From NCBI RefSeq assembly GCF_003171655.1, contig NZ_QFZL01000002.1, forward strand, positions 62,001-126,000: a stretch of DNA of 64,000 bases, in the 5' to 3' direction. Below, piece after piece: positions 50,678 through 58,990 of this stretch. Under the pieces are notes generated by a model. The model made no database searches. It saw nothing but the letters and a program-made list of their open reading frames with translations, and had not been told where the DNA came from. The DNA comes from Stakelama portus. GTDB lineage: Bacteria > Pseudomonadota > Alphaproteobacteria > Sphingomonadales > Sphingomonadaceae. How positions within the stretch are numbered: position 1 is the first letter of the stretch; the number at the start of each line of letters is the position of its first letter. The position numbers were made by a program, and so were the translations under genes.

Positions 50678-51396
50678 TCTCCCAGTATGACTGGGAAGGC
50701 GGGCGCGAGGCGATGTTGCGCTTTGGCCCCGATACCGGCCCGGTCATAGTCGCGGCATTGCCGCTGTTCGAGGAAGCCAACCGCACCCGGGCGTTCGTCG
50801 TGTCGATCCTGCGCGCGCTGGCGCAGCGCGGCGTGGCGGGCGCCCTGCCCGATATGCCCGGACAGGGGGAGAGTTGCTACCCGCTCGAAGATGCAACGAT
50901 CCTGAAAATGCAATCCGCCTATGAAGCCGCCGTCGAGAGTTTCGACCGTGATGGCCGCAATTGCTATGGCATGGCGATCCGTAGCGGGGCGCTGCTCGAT
51001 CATCTCGGCATGATCTATGGGCGCTGGCATCTCTCGCCACAGGGTGGCGCGCAATTGCTGCGCGAACTGACACGGATGAAACAGGCCGAAGTCGGACGCG
51101 ATCAGAAGCTGGGTGCCCATTGGTACATGGACGCGGACGTCCCGACTGTAGCCGTGGCCGGAAACAGCCTGAGCACAGCGTTGCTGACCGACCTGTCGCT
51201 CAAGGAACCGTGGCAACGCGAAGACGCCCCGGACATTCCCCATCGTATCGTCCGCATGGAAAGCGATGCGCAGCCAGCCGATCTGAAGGTCGCCGGCGCG
51301 CCGCTCTGGCGCCGGGCAGAGCCGGATAACGACCCGGCATTGGCGGACCTGCTCGCCGACGACATCGCAGAATGGGTGCGCGCATGCGAAAGCTGA
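50674..51396 (+). CDS. Hydrolase 2, exosortase A system-associated
   Basis: The 240-residue product looks like an alpha/beta hydrolase ('VIVAALPLFEEANRTRAF', 'ALPDMPGQGES'), but where a nucleophile elbow GxSxG is expected it reads 'CYGMAIRSGALL', so no standard Ser is seen. It matches the type of hydrolase that pairs with hydrolase 1 and the ligase in exosortase loci (TIGR03101-like). It may be a non-catalytic or unusual thioesterase. It overlaps the ACP gene by 4 bases and the next gene by 13. Confidence 0.78.
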   Translation: MISQYDWEGGREAMLRFGPDTGPVIVAALPLFEEANRTRAFVVSILRALAQRGVAGALPDMPGQGESCYPLEDATILKMQSAYEAAVESFDRDGRNCYGMAIRSGALLDHLGMIYGRWHLSPQGGAQLLRELTRMKQAEVGRDQKLGAHWYMDADVPTVAVAGNSLSTALLTDLSLKEPWQREDAPDIPHRIVRMESDAQPADLKVAGAPLWRRAEPDNDPALADLLADDIAEWVRACES

Positions 51397-52184
51397 TCGC
51401 CTTTTCCTGCGCGGACGAAACGCTGTTCGGCACGCTCGACGAAGCGCCGGGAACGACCGGGCTGCTGATCGTATCGGGCGGCAATGAAATCCGCATCGGC
51501 GCGCATCGCGGTCAGGCGTTGCTGGCGCAGCAGGTGGCAGGCGAGCTTGGCGTTCCCGTATTCCGCTATGACCGGCGCGGGATCGGCGATTCAACCGGCG
51601 AAAATGGTGGGTTCGAGACGACGCGCGACGACATGGCGGCCGCCGTCGCGGCGTTTCGCGAACATGCACCGCATGTCGAGCGGCTGGTGGCGTTCGGCAA
51701 TTGCGATGCGGCGACGTCGCTTGCCTTTTTCCACGAACATGCCGGGTGCGACGCGCTGTTGCTCGCCAATCCCTGGGTGATCGAGGAGGAAAGCGACACG
51801 CCGCCCGCCGCCGCGATCAAGGCACGCTATGCCGAGAAGCTCAAGGACCCGAAGGAATGGCTGCGGCTGATGCGCGGCGGCGTGAATATCGCCAAGCTGG
51901 CAAAGGGGCTCGCCAAATTGGCGGCGAAACCCGCACCCGCCGCACCCGAGGGACTGGCGGCGCGCATGGCATCCTGCCTCGATGCCAGCCCGGTGCCGGT
52001 GACCATTTTGCTGGCAAAGGGTGACAATACCGCCATTGCCTTTGCCGATGCGTGGAAGGGCGAACGTTTCGCCCGCATCCGCACGCGCGTTGCGTTCAAC
52101 GAGCTGGATTCGGACAGCCACAGCTTCGCGCGCGCGGGTGACAAGGCGTGGCTGTTCGAACGGGTGCGAGAGGCTGTCGGCTAG
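51384..52184 (+). CDS. Hydrolase 1, exosortase A system-associated
   Basis: The 266-residue alpha/beta hydrolase has 'TGLLIVSGGNEIRIGAHRGQ', 'VFRYDRRGIGDSTGENGGF' and 'LVAFGNCDAATSLAFF'. The nucleophile elbow carries Cys rather than Ser (GNCDA), followed by 'ELDSDSHSFARAGDKAW' with the likely catalytic His. It fits TIGR03100-type hydrolases in exosortase loci and may release the product from the carrier. The ATG at 51384 overlaps the previous gene and begins the family sequence. Confidence 0.82.
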   Translation: MRKLIAFSCADETLFGTLDEAPGTTGLLIVSGGNEIRIGAHRGQALLAQQVAGELGVPVFRYDRRGIGDSTGENGGFETTRDDMAAAVAAFREHAPHVERLVAFGNCDAATSLAFFHEHAGCDALLLANPWVIEEESDTPPAAAIKARYAEKLKDPKEWLRLMRGGVNIAKLAKGLAKLAAKPAPAAPEGLAARMASCLDASPVPVTILLAKGDNTAIAFADAWKGERFARIRTRVAFNELDSDSHSFARAGDKAWLFERVREAVG

Positions 52185-52214
52185 ACATGCTCAAACGCTG
52201 GAGAAATCGCATTC

Positions 52215-52336
52215 CCGTTTGTCCTGAGTAGCCATTGAGTAAAGTCGAAATGGCGTATCGAAGGACCGTTGGCACCAACAGACCGGACCTTCGATACGCC
52301 GCTTCGACAGGCTCAGCGGCTACTCAGGACGAACGG
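52215..52336. repeat. Sphingomonad palindromic intergenic repeat, best-preserved copy
   Basis: The left arm (CCGTTTGTCCTGAGTAGCC ... ATGGCGTATCGAAGGACC) and the right arm (GGACCTTCGATACGCCGC ... CTACTCAGGACGAACGG) are inverted over about 50 bases each, with a short centre. It lies between the convergent hydrolase and trxB genes. Confidence 0.9.
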
Positions 52337-52384
52337 ATCGATCCAAGCGGGCGGATTCCCCCTCCCCTTTCGGGGGAGGAATTT

Positions 52385-53359
52385 TTACTCCGCCGCTTCG
52401 GTGATCGCTTCGAAATCGGCTTCGGCGAGGAAACGTTCGGCATCGAGCGCGGCCATGCAGCCGGTGCCTGCCGCCGTCACTGCCTGACGATAATGTTTGT
52501 CCATCACGTCGCCGCACGCGAACACGCCGGGGATGTTGGTCTTCGACGTGCCCGGCGTCACTTCGATATAGCCGTCCTTGTCGAGTTCGAGCCCGGTGCC
52601 CTTGAACACTTCGGTCGCGGGCGAATGGCCGATGGCGACAAAGCCGCCTTCGACATCGATGCTCGAAATTTCGCCGGTTTCGGTGTCGCGCAGTTTGAGC
52701 GCGGTCAGCCCCGCCGGATCGCCTTCACCGACAAATTCCTCGACCGTCTTGTTCCACAACACAGTGATCTTTTCATTGGCGAACAGCCGTTCCTGCAGGA
52801 TCTTTTCCGCGCGCAGGCTGTCGCGGCGGTGGATCAGCGTCACGTCATGGCTGTGGTTGGTGAGGTAGAGCGCTTCCTCGACGGCGGTGTTGCCGCCGCC
52901 GATCACCGCAACCTTCTTGCCGCGATAGAAAAAGCCGTCACAGGTGGCACAGGCCGACACGCCCTTGCCCTTATAGGCGTCTTCGCTTTCCATGCCGAGC
53001 CAGCGTGCCTGTGCGCCGGTGGCGATCACCAGCACATCGCCCGAATAGACCGTGCCGCCATCGCCGATCAGGCGGAACGGGCGCTGCGACAAGTCGACCT
53101 CGACAATCGTATCCCACATCATCTGCGCGCCGACATGTTCGGCCTGTGCCTGCATTTCCTCCATCAGCCACGGGCCCTGGATGACGTCGCGGAAGCCGGG
53201 ATAGTTTTCGACATCAGTGGTGGTGGTCAGCTGACCACCCGGCTGGAGACCCTGCACGACGATCGGCGCCATGCCCGCACGCGCGCCGTAAATGGCGGCG
53301 GAGAGCCCGGCGGGGCCGGAACCGAGGATCAACATGCGGGTCGAGTGGGTGGCGGTCAT
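52385..53359 (-). CDS. trxB: Thioredoxin-disulfide reductase
   Basis: The 324-residue flavoprotein has the FAD motif '[19 protein letters not shown]', the redox pair in '[15 protein letters not shown]', the NADPH motif '[15 protein letters not shown]' and the closing '[20 protein letters not shown]'. It reduces thioredoxin with NADPH in the cytosol. The length fits the low-molecular-weight bacterial enzyme. It is flanked on both sides by palindromic repeats (52215 and 53399). Confidence 0.96.
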   Translation of the reverse strand: MTATHSTRMLILGSGPAGLSAAIYGARAGMAPIVVQGLQPGGQLTTTTDVENYPGFRDVIQGPWLMEEMQAQAEHVGAQMMWDTIVEVDLSQRPFRLIGDGGTVYSGDVLVIATGAQARWLGMESEDAYKGKGVSACATCDGFFYRGKKVAVIGGGNTAVEEALYLTNHSHDVTLIHRRDSLRAEKILQERLFANEKITVLWNKTVEEFVGEGDPAGLTALKLRDTETGEISSIDVEGGFVAIGHSPATEVFKGTGLELDKDGYIEVTPGTSKTNIPGVFACGDVMDKHYRQAVTAAGTGCMAALDAERFLAEADFEAITEAAE

Positions 53360-53398
53360 GGGTGTTCCTGTGTCGATGTGCGGGCGCTGGCCCTGAAA

Positions 53399-53490
53399 TC
53401 CGTTGGTGCTGAGCCTGTCGAAACACCGTTTTGCCCTTTTCCGAAATCGGAAGCAGCAGGACCGCCCTTCGACAGGCTCAGGGCAAACGA
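53399..53490. repeat. Sphingomonad palindromic intergenic repeat, copy upstream of trxB
   Basis: GGTGCTGAGCCTGTCGAA on the left and CCCTTCGACAGGCTCAGGG on the right are inverted, with an inner CCGAAATCGG. This diverged copy lies about 40 bases before the trxB start. Confidence 0.75.
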
Positions 53491-53563
53491 CGTTTCTCTT
53501 GGCTGTCTTTTCGAAGAATGGGGCGCGTCGGATGCTATTGCAACAGCGCCGATAGAAGCATTC

Positions 53564-54829
53564 CTATCCCCCCGACAAGGCCGCGTCCGCCGCCCGATCG
53601 ACCGCATCGTGCAGCGCGGCGAGATCCGCATCGTCGATACAGTAAGGCGGCATCAGATAGACGGTGTTGCCCAGCGGGCGGAGCAGCACATTCGCCTCGC
53701 GAAAGACGGCCGACATGCGCGGGCCCGCCGCCGACAGATAATCGCCGTCGGGCACGGCGACTTCGGCGGCAACGATGGTGCCGGTACGGCGCACATTGTG
53801 AAAACGCGAGTCCGATACGAGGCGCGCGCGCCACGCCTCTTGCCGCTCGCACAGGCTGGCGACGCGTTCGCGGACCGGCTCCTCGCGCCAGATCGCCAGA
53901 TTGGCGGCGGCGGCGGCGCAGGCGATCGGGTTGGCGGTATAGCTTGACGAATGGAAGAACATCCGCGCCTTGTCGGTCGAAAGATGCGCGTCGAAAATCG
54001 GCGCGGTCGCCATGGTGACGGCGAGCGGCATCGATCCGCCGGTCAGCCCTTTCGACAGGCACAGCAGGTCGGGGATCACATTGGCCTGTTCGCACGCAAG
54101 CAGCGTTCCGGTGCGGCCCCAGCCGGTCATCACTTCGTCGGCAATCAACAACACATCATGCGCGGCACAGATTTCCGCCATTTCCCACAGCATGTCCGGC
54201 CCGTACATCCGCATGCCGCCCGCGCCGAGGATCAGCGGTTCGACAATGAAGGCAGCGGGCTTTTCGGATGCGGTGCAGGCCGCTTCGAGTGCGTCGAGCG
54301 TCGCCTGTTCCGCCCCGGCGGCGGGAAAGGGGATGGTACCGACATCGAACAGCAGCGGCGCATAGCTGGCGCTGAATACGCCGCGCGCGCCGACCGACAT
54401 GCCGCCGACCGTGTCGCCATGATAGCTCGATTCCATCACCAGGATGCGGTGGCGCGGCTCGCCGCGATTGGCCCAATAGCCAAGCGCCATTTTGAGCGCG
54501 ACTTCGACGCTGGTGGAACCACTGTCGGAGAAGAAGACATGGGCGAGCGGCGCGGGCATGATTGCGCGCAGCCCCGCCGCGACCGTCTCTGCTGGTTCGT
54601 GCGTGAAACCGGCGAAGATGACCTGATCGAGCTTTTGTGCCTGCGCCGCGATCGCCGCCATGATGCGCGGGTGGCAATGACCGTGCGTCGTCACCCACCA
54701 GCTGGAAATGCCGTCGATGATGCGGCGGCCGTCGTCGGTAAAGACAGCGGCGCCCTCCCCGCGCACGACGCGCGGGATCGGCTCGCCCAGGCCGTGCTGG
54801 GTAAAGGGGTGCCAGACGGGCGAACTCAC
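53564..54829 (-). CDS. bioA: Adenosylmethionine-8-amino-7-oxononanoate aminotransferase
   Basis: The 421-residue class III PLP aminotransferase makes 7,8-diaminopelargonate in biotin synthesis. It has 'VWHPFTQHGLGEPI', 'ISSWWVTTHGHCHPRI', 'FFSDSGSTSVEVALKM' and 'SSYHGDTVGGMSVGARG', and the PLP lysine in 'CLSKGLTGGSMPLAV'. 'LIADEVMTGWGRTG' is the cofactor Asp region. It is the third gene of bioF-bioD-bioA, with 4-base overlaps throughout. bioB and bioC are not in this window. Confidence 0.96.
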   Translation of the reverse strand: MSSPVWHPFTQHGLGEPIPRVVRGEGAAVFTDDGRRIIDGISSWWVTTHGHCHPRIMAAIAAQAQKLDQVIFAGFTHEPAETVAAGLRAIMPAPLAHVFFSDSGSTSVEVALKMALGYWANRGEPRHRILVMESSYHGDTVGGMSVGARGVFSASYAPLLFDVGTIPFPAAGAEQATLDALEAACTASEKPAAFIVEPLILGAGGMRMYGPDMLWEMAEICAAHDVLLIADEVMTGWGRTGTLLACEQANVIPDLLCLSKGLTGGSMPLAVTMATAPIFDAHLSTDKARMFFHSSSYTANPIACAAAAANLAIWREEPVRERVASLCERQEAWRARLVSDSRFHNVRRTGTIVAAEVAVPDGDYLSAAGPRMSAVFREANVLLRPLGNTVYLMPPYCIDDADLAALHDAVDRAADAALSGG

Positions 54830-55455
54830 AGGCGCAACTCCGACAGGTCGAATCCTTCGGCAAAGGCGGGATGGAGCGTATCACAGGAAAGCCTGTCGAG
54901 ATGCGGGAGTCGCCCGAGGCGCCGGACCTGACCGATCGCGCAGATCGTCCGTTCGGTATCGGGCATCGCATCGCCGACAAAGGCGATGCCGGCGATCGGT
55001 ACGTTGCGGGCGCGCAGCGCCTCGATCGACAACAGGCTGTGGTTGATCGTGCCCAGCGCAGTGCGCGCGACCAGCACCACCGGCGCACGCCATTGCGCGA
55101 ACATATCGGCATAGAGCAACGGTTCGGAAAGCGGCACCAGCACGCCGCCTGCCCCTTCGATCACCAGCAGGCCGTCATGGCCGGGCGGAGTCAGCCTGGC
55201 GGGGCTGATCAGCACGCCTTCCTCCGCTGCGGCGAAATGCGGCGAGGCGGGAAGTTTCAGGCGATATGCCTCCGGATAGGCGCGATCTTCGGGCAGGCGC
55301 GCGAGGCGGATCACTGCTTCGCGGTCGGTTTCGTCTTCGAGCCCCGCCTGCACCGGCTTCCAATAGCCGGCGTCGAGCGCGTGGACGAGCGCAGCGGCGA
55401 TCACGGTCTTGCCGATGCCGGTATCGGTGCCGGTCACGATCAGCGCGCGGCTCAT
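54826..55455 (-). CDS. bioD: Dethiobiotin synthetase
   Basis: The 209-residue product has the P-loop 'LIVTGTDTGIGKTVIAAALV', 'YWKPVQAGLEDETDREAV' and 'VIEGAGGVLVPLSEPLLYAD', the BioD motifs for closing the ureido ring with CO2 and ATP. The ATG at 55455 overlaps the bioF stop and begins the P-loop at once, so the longer open frame upstream is not coding. It is shorter than average but complete. Confidence 0.95.
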   Translation of the reverse strand: MSRALIVTGTDTGIGKTVIAAALVHALDAGYWKPVQAGLEDETDREAVIRLARLPEDRAYPEAYRLKLPASPHFAAAEEGVLISPARLTPPGHDGLLVIEGAGGVLVPLSEPLLYADMFAQWRAPVVLVARTALGTINHSLLSIEALRARNVPIAGIAFVGDAMPDTERTICAIGQVRRLGRLPHLDRLSCDTLHPAFAEGFDLSELRL

Positions 55456-56573
55456 ACGAGACTCTCCAGCGCGGTGGCGAGTGCGTCGATATCCTTCACG
55501 CGCGCATTGCGGGTCAGCGAGATGCGCAACCGTGCGGTCCCCTGCGGTACGGTAGGCGGGCGGATCGCGCGGACGTCGAACCCCTGTGCCTGCAGCGCAT
55601 CGGCCATGGCGACGGCGCGGGCATTGTCGCCGACATGGCGCAGCAATATCTGGCTGCCCGTCGCGGGAACGCCGACGGGGCCGAGCCGTGCCCGGGCATG
55701 GGCGATCAGCGCGTGGAGTTCGGCGCGATATTCGGGATGATCGGACAGCGAGCGGATCGCGGCCCGGGCGATTGCCGCCATCAGCGGCGAGGATGCCGTT
55801 GAAAAGATGAACGGCCGGGCGCGGTTGACCATGAAATCGGCGAGCAGGCGCGGCATGCCGAGCAGCGCGCCTTCGCATCCCAAAGCCTTGCCCAGCGTGC
55901 GCAGGACGATGCGGTTGTCGGCGGACGGCAGATCGGCGGACAGCCCCCGCCCCTGAGGCCCCCACACGCCGGTCGCATGTGCCTCATCGACCACCAGCAT
56001 CGCTTCGTGGCGATCCGCCAGCGCGGCGAAATCGGCGAGCGGCGTCTTGTCGCCATCCATCGAATAGAGGCTTTCCACTGCGATCCAGACGCGGCCGGTG
56101 CCGCCGCCGGCGCGCCAGTCGGCGATCACTGCGTCGAATCCATCGACCTGTTGATGCGGCGCGGCGCGATATTCGGCGCGGCCCAGCCGCATCCCGTCAT
56201 GGACGCTGGCATGGATCAGCGCGTCATGGACGATCAGGTCGCCGCGCTGGGGCACTGTGGCGAAGAACGCCGTGTTCGCGGCGAATCCGCTCGAAAAGAA
56301 CAGAGTCGCCTCGTCGCCGAAAAATGCCGACGCCTCTGCCTCGAGCGTTACGATCTCGGGATCGTTGCCGCGCAACAGCCGCGATCCACACGATCCGATC
56401 GGCACGCCGCGCGCCAGCGCTTGCGCCGCCGCTTCGCGCAACAAGGGCGCGTTGGCAAAACCGAGATAGTCGTTCGACGAAAAATCGACACCCCGGCGCG
56501 GGGTCAGCCGCCGCAGCGATCCGGAATCGGCAAGCGCGGCGAGATTGGTTTCATAGGGTGCGGACCATTGCAT
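55452..56573 (-). CDS. bioF: 8-amino-7-oxononanoate synthase
   Basis: The 373-residue alpha-oxoamine synthase condenses pimeloyl thioester with alanine. It shows 'VDFSSNDYLGFANAPLL', 'GSCGSRLLRGNDPEIVTLE', 'VVDEAHATGVWGPQGRGL' and the PLP lysine in 'VLRTLGKALGCEGALL'. It leads the bioFDA operon; no BirA box or other operator could be recognised in the 61 bases upstream. Confidence 0.95.
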   Translation of the reverse strand: MQWSAPYETNLAALADSGSLRRLTPRRGVDFSSNDYLGFANAPLLREAAAQALARGVPIGSCGSRLLRGNDPEIVTLEAEASAFFGDEATLFFSSGFAANTAFFATVPQRGDLIVHDALIHASVHDGMRLGRAEYRAAPHQQVDGFDAVIADWRAGGGTGRVWIAVESLYSMDGDKTPLADFAALADRHEAMLVVDEAHATGVWGPQGRGLSADLPSADNRIVLRTLGKALGCEGALLGMPRLLADFMVNRARPFIFSTASSPLMAAIARAAIRSLSDHPEYRAELHALIAHARARLGPVGVPATGSQILLRHVGDNARAVAMADALQAQGFDVRAIRPPTVPQGTARLRISLTRNARVKDIDALATALESLV

Positions 56574-56634
56574 ATCCCGGCGCGGTTAGCCGAGCGCCTG
56601 CGCGGAATCCAGAAAGCGGTTCTTTGTATCGCTG

Positions 56635-57090
56635 TTAGCCCGTCGGCTTGCTGCGCAGCAGGGCCGAGCGGAGGCATTCGCAGACGATTTCGTCGCGCTG
56701 GTTCCACAACTGGTGCTTCCAGGTGACGATGCCCTGCCCCGGTCGCGACTTTGACGGCCGAATTTCGGTGACTTCGCTGGTCGCGCGCAGCGTGTCGCCG
56801 ATGAACACCGGCTTGGGCATCACCAGCTTGTCATAGCCAAGATTGGCGACGAGCGTGCCGAGCGTGGTGTCGCCGACGCTGAGCCCGACCATCAGCGAGA
56901 ACGTGAAGGTGCCGTTGACGAGAATCTGCCCGAACTCGCTCGCCTTTGCTGCTTCGGCGTCGAGGTGCAGCGGCTGGGGATTATGCGTCATCGTCGTGAA
57001 GAGGAGATTGTCGGTCTCCGTCACGGTACGGCGGATTTCGTGGTCGATCCTGTCGCCCACTGCCCATTCGTCGAAAAAACGTCCGGCCAT
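56635..57090 (-). CDS. MaoC family dehydratase
   Basis: The 151-residue hot-dog-fold protein has the MaoC pattern 'FFDEWAVGDRIDHEIRRTV', the catalytic region 'TMTHNPQPLHLDAEAAKAS', 'FGQILVNGTFTFSLMVGL' and 'VFIGDTLRATSEVTEIRPSK'. Such enzymes hydrate enoyl-CoA or mesaconyl-type CoA esters. It is a single-domain member, 61 bases before bioF; a link to biotin synthesis is not implied. The ATG at 57090 (MAGRFF) was chosen. Confidence 0.88.
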   Translation of the reverse strand: MAGRFFDEWAVGDRIDHEIRRTVTETDNLLFTTMTHNPQPLHLDAEAAKASEFGQILVNGTFTFSLMVGLSVGDTTLGTLVANLGYDKLVMPKPVFIGDTLRATSEVTEIRPSKSRPGQGIVTWKHQLWNQRDEIVCECLRSALLRSKPTG

Positions 57091-57147
57091 AGCTTCTCTC
57101 CCCAGATTTCCGTTCGTGGCCCGAAACACCGTTGCGAAATACCCCAT

Positions 57148-57198
57148 GCCCTTCGATACGCCGCTTCGACAAGCTCAGCGGTTACGCAGGGCGAACGG
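57148..57198. repeat. Sphingomonad palindromic repeat, single arm overlapping a gene end
   Basis: CCCTTCGATACGCCGCTTCGACAAGCTCAGCGGTTACGCAGGGCGAACGG is one arm of the repeat family (compare 52287-52336). No inverted partner arm lies within 100 bases. It overlaps the last codons of the dehydrogenase gene at 57175. Confidence 0.85.
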
Positions 57199-58359
57199 AG
57201 GGTTTCGGACAATACCGGCCGCACGCACCGCGTCGAGATCGGGCATGCCGTTGACCGCCATCAGCAAGTCCGCCTCGGCAAGGATCGATTTGAGCACATG
57301 CGCGGCGCCATCGGCACCGCCCAGCGCGAGGCCATAGCAATAGGGCCGCCCGATGCCCACCGCCGCAGCGCCCATTGCCAGCGCCTTCACCACATCGGTG
57401 CCCGAGCGCACGCCTGAATCGAACAGCACCGGCGTGTCTGCGGCAGCCTTCACGACGTCTGGCAGCATATCGATCGCCGCGATCCCGCCATTGGCCTGGC
57501 GCCCGCCATGGTTGGAGCAATAAATCCCGTCGACGCCCGCATCGACAGCACGACGCGCATCGTCGGGATGGCAAATGCCCTTGAGCAGGATCGGCAGGCT
57601 GGTGAGGCTGCGCAACCAGGGCAGGTCGTCCCAGGTCAGCACCTTGCCGAACAGGCCGACCCACAGCATCACCGCCGCCTGCACATCCTCCGCCGGGTCC
57701 TTGCCGAGCAATTGCCGGAACACCGGATCACTGGTGTAATTGGCAAGCACATGGCCGCGCAGCTGCGGGAAATTGCCGGTGTTGAGGTCGCGCGGGCGCC
57801 AGCCGGTCACCCAGGTGTCGAGCGTGACCACAATCGCCTTCGCCCCCGCCTTTTCGGCGCGAGCGACAAGGCTGGCGGCAAGATCGGGGTTTTTCGGCGT
57901 GTAGAGTTGATACAGCGCAGGCGTGTCGCCGCAGGCCGCGAAGACATCCTCCATCGGATCGTTCATCAGCGTCGACCCGATAAACGGCACGCCAGTCTGC
58001 GCCGATGCCTGTGCGGCGGCGAGATCGCCATGCCCATCATCGGTGCAGATGCCGGTGACGCCGATCGGCGCCATGAAGATCGGCGATGGCAATCGCATCC
58101 CGAACAGGTCGATCGACAAGTCGCGGCTGGCGCAATCGACCAGCATGCGCGGCACCATGCCCCAATGCGCAAAGGCCGATGCATTGGCGTCCTGCGTCGC
58201 TTCGTCGCCGCATCCGCCCATCACATAGTCGCGGACATTGTCGGGCATCGCCTGCGCCGCCCGCGCCTCCAGCGTGGCGAAATCGACCGGCAGATCGGGT
58301 GTCTTTCCGCTCAGTCCGGCGAAATAGATCGCGTTCTGATAATCGCCATAATGCGGCAT
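57175..58359 (-). CDS. FMN-dependent alpha-hydroxy-acid dehydrogenase (LldD/glycolate oxidase family)
   Basis: The 394-residue flavoenzyme oxidises a 2-hydroxy acid such as lactate. It has 'SPIFMAPIGVTGICTDDGHG', 'ALYQLYTPKNPDLA', the catalytic His in 'IYCSNHGGRQANGG', 'VLFDSGVRSGTDVVKALAMG' and 'VGIGRPYCYGLALGG'. The final residues (FALRNR) and the stop codon are encoded by the palindromic repeat at 57148, so the original end was replaced. The ATG at 58359 starts family sequence. The substrate cannot be told. Confidence 0.9.
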   Translation of the reverse strand: MPHYGDYQNAIYFAGLSGKTPDLPVDFATLEARAAQAMPDNVRDYVMGGCGDEATQDANASAFAHWGMVPRMLVDCASRDLSIDLFGMRLPSPIFMAPIGVTGICTDDGHGDLAAAQASAQTGVPFIGSTLMNDPMEDVFAACGDTPALYQLYTPKNPDLAASLVARAEKAGAKAIVVTLDTWVTGWRPRDLNTGNFPQLRGHVLANYTSDPVFRQLLGKDPAEDVQAAVMLWVGLFGKVLTWDDLPWLRSLTSLPILLKGICHPDDARRAVDAGVDGIYCSNHGGRQANGGIAAIDMLPDVVKAAADTPVLFDSGVRSGTDVVKALAMGAAAVGIGRPYCYGLALGGADGAAHVLKSILAEADLLMAVNGMPDLDAVRAAGIVRNPPFALRNR

Positions 58360-58412
58360 CCGGAGCTCTCCTGAACTTTTTTCTTGCCCGCCACTGAGCC
58401 TAATAATCGTAT

Positions 58413-58502
58413 CGTCATGCTGAATTCGTTTCAGCATCCACCGCGCAACAGCGAAGGTCGGTCGGGAGGAAAAGTGGACCCTGAAACAAGTTCAGGGTGA
58501 CG
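58413..58502. repeat. Second repeat family: double hairpin between gene starts and ends
   Basis: ATGCTGAA/TTCAGCAT (58417-58437, 5-base loop) and ACCCTGAA/TTCAGGGT (58478-58498, 5-base loop) are two 8-pair hairpins; the outer ends CGTCA and TGACG also pair. This 'ctgaaac-aagttcag' element differs from the GACAGGCTC family and recalls repeats common in sphingomonads. Confidence 0.7.
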
Positions 58503-58528
58503 AAGCCTGATTGACCGCCTGCTGATTT

Positions 58529-58990
58529 TCAATCCTCCAGCTTGAGCTTGAAGCCGTAATGGCTGCGGACCCAGCCCATTTTTTCGTAGAAGCGATGCGC
58601 GTCGGCCCGGCTCGTCATCGACATCAGCTGGACCATGCGACAGCCGCGCGCGCGGCATTGTTCGACGGCCCATTCGATCATCGCGGTACCATGGCCGCCG
58701 CCGCGCACATTGCTGGCGATGCGCACAGCCTCGATCTGGCCGCGCCATGCACCGCGAAAGGCGATGCCGGGGATGAAGGTCAGCTGCATCGTGCCGATCA
58801 TCGCGCCGTCCAGTTCGGCGACGATCAGCCGTTGATCGGCGCTGGCGTCGATATCGGCGAAGGCTGCTTCGTAGCGCGGGTCGAGCGGCAGGCTGGGGTC
58901 TTCACGCCCGGCGCTGTTCACATCATCGGCGAGCATCGCGATGATGGCGGGCAGATCGGCGAGCGTCGCGTCGCGAAAATTCAGGCTCAT
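58529..58990 (-). CDS. GNAT family N-acetyltransferase
   Basis: The 153-residue product has the GNAT acetyl-CoA signature 'VRIASNVRGGGHGTAMIEW', preceded by 'IVAELDGAMIGTMQLTFIPG' and followed by 'GCRMVQLMSMTSRADAHRFY' and 'EKMGWVRSHYGFKL'. It acetylates an unknown amine. Its start overlaps the end of the carboxylase gene by 4 bases, which suggests cotranscription. Confidence 0.9.
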   Translation of the reverse strand: MSLNFRDATLADLPAIIAMLADDVNSAGREDPSLPLDPRYEAAFADIDASADQRLIVAELDGAMIGTMQLTFIPGIAFRGAWRGQIEAVRIASNVRGGGHGTAMIEWAVEQCRARGCRMVQLMSMTSRADAHRFYEKMGWVRSHYGFKLKLED

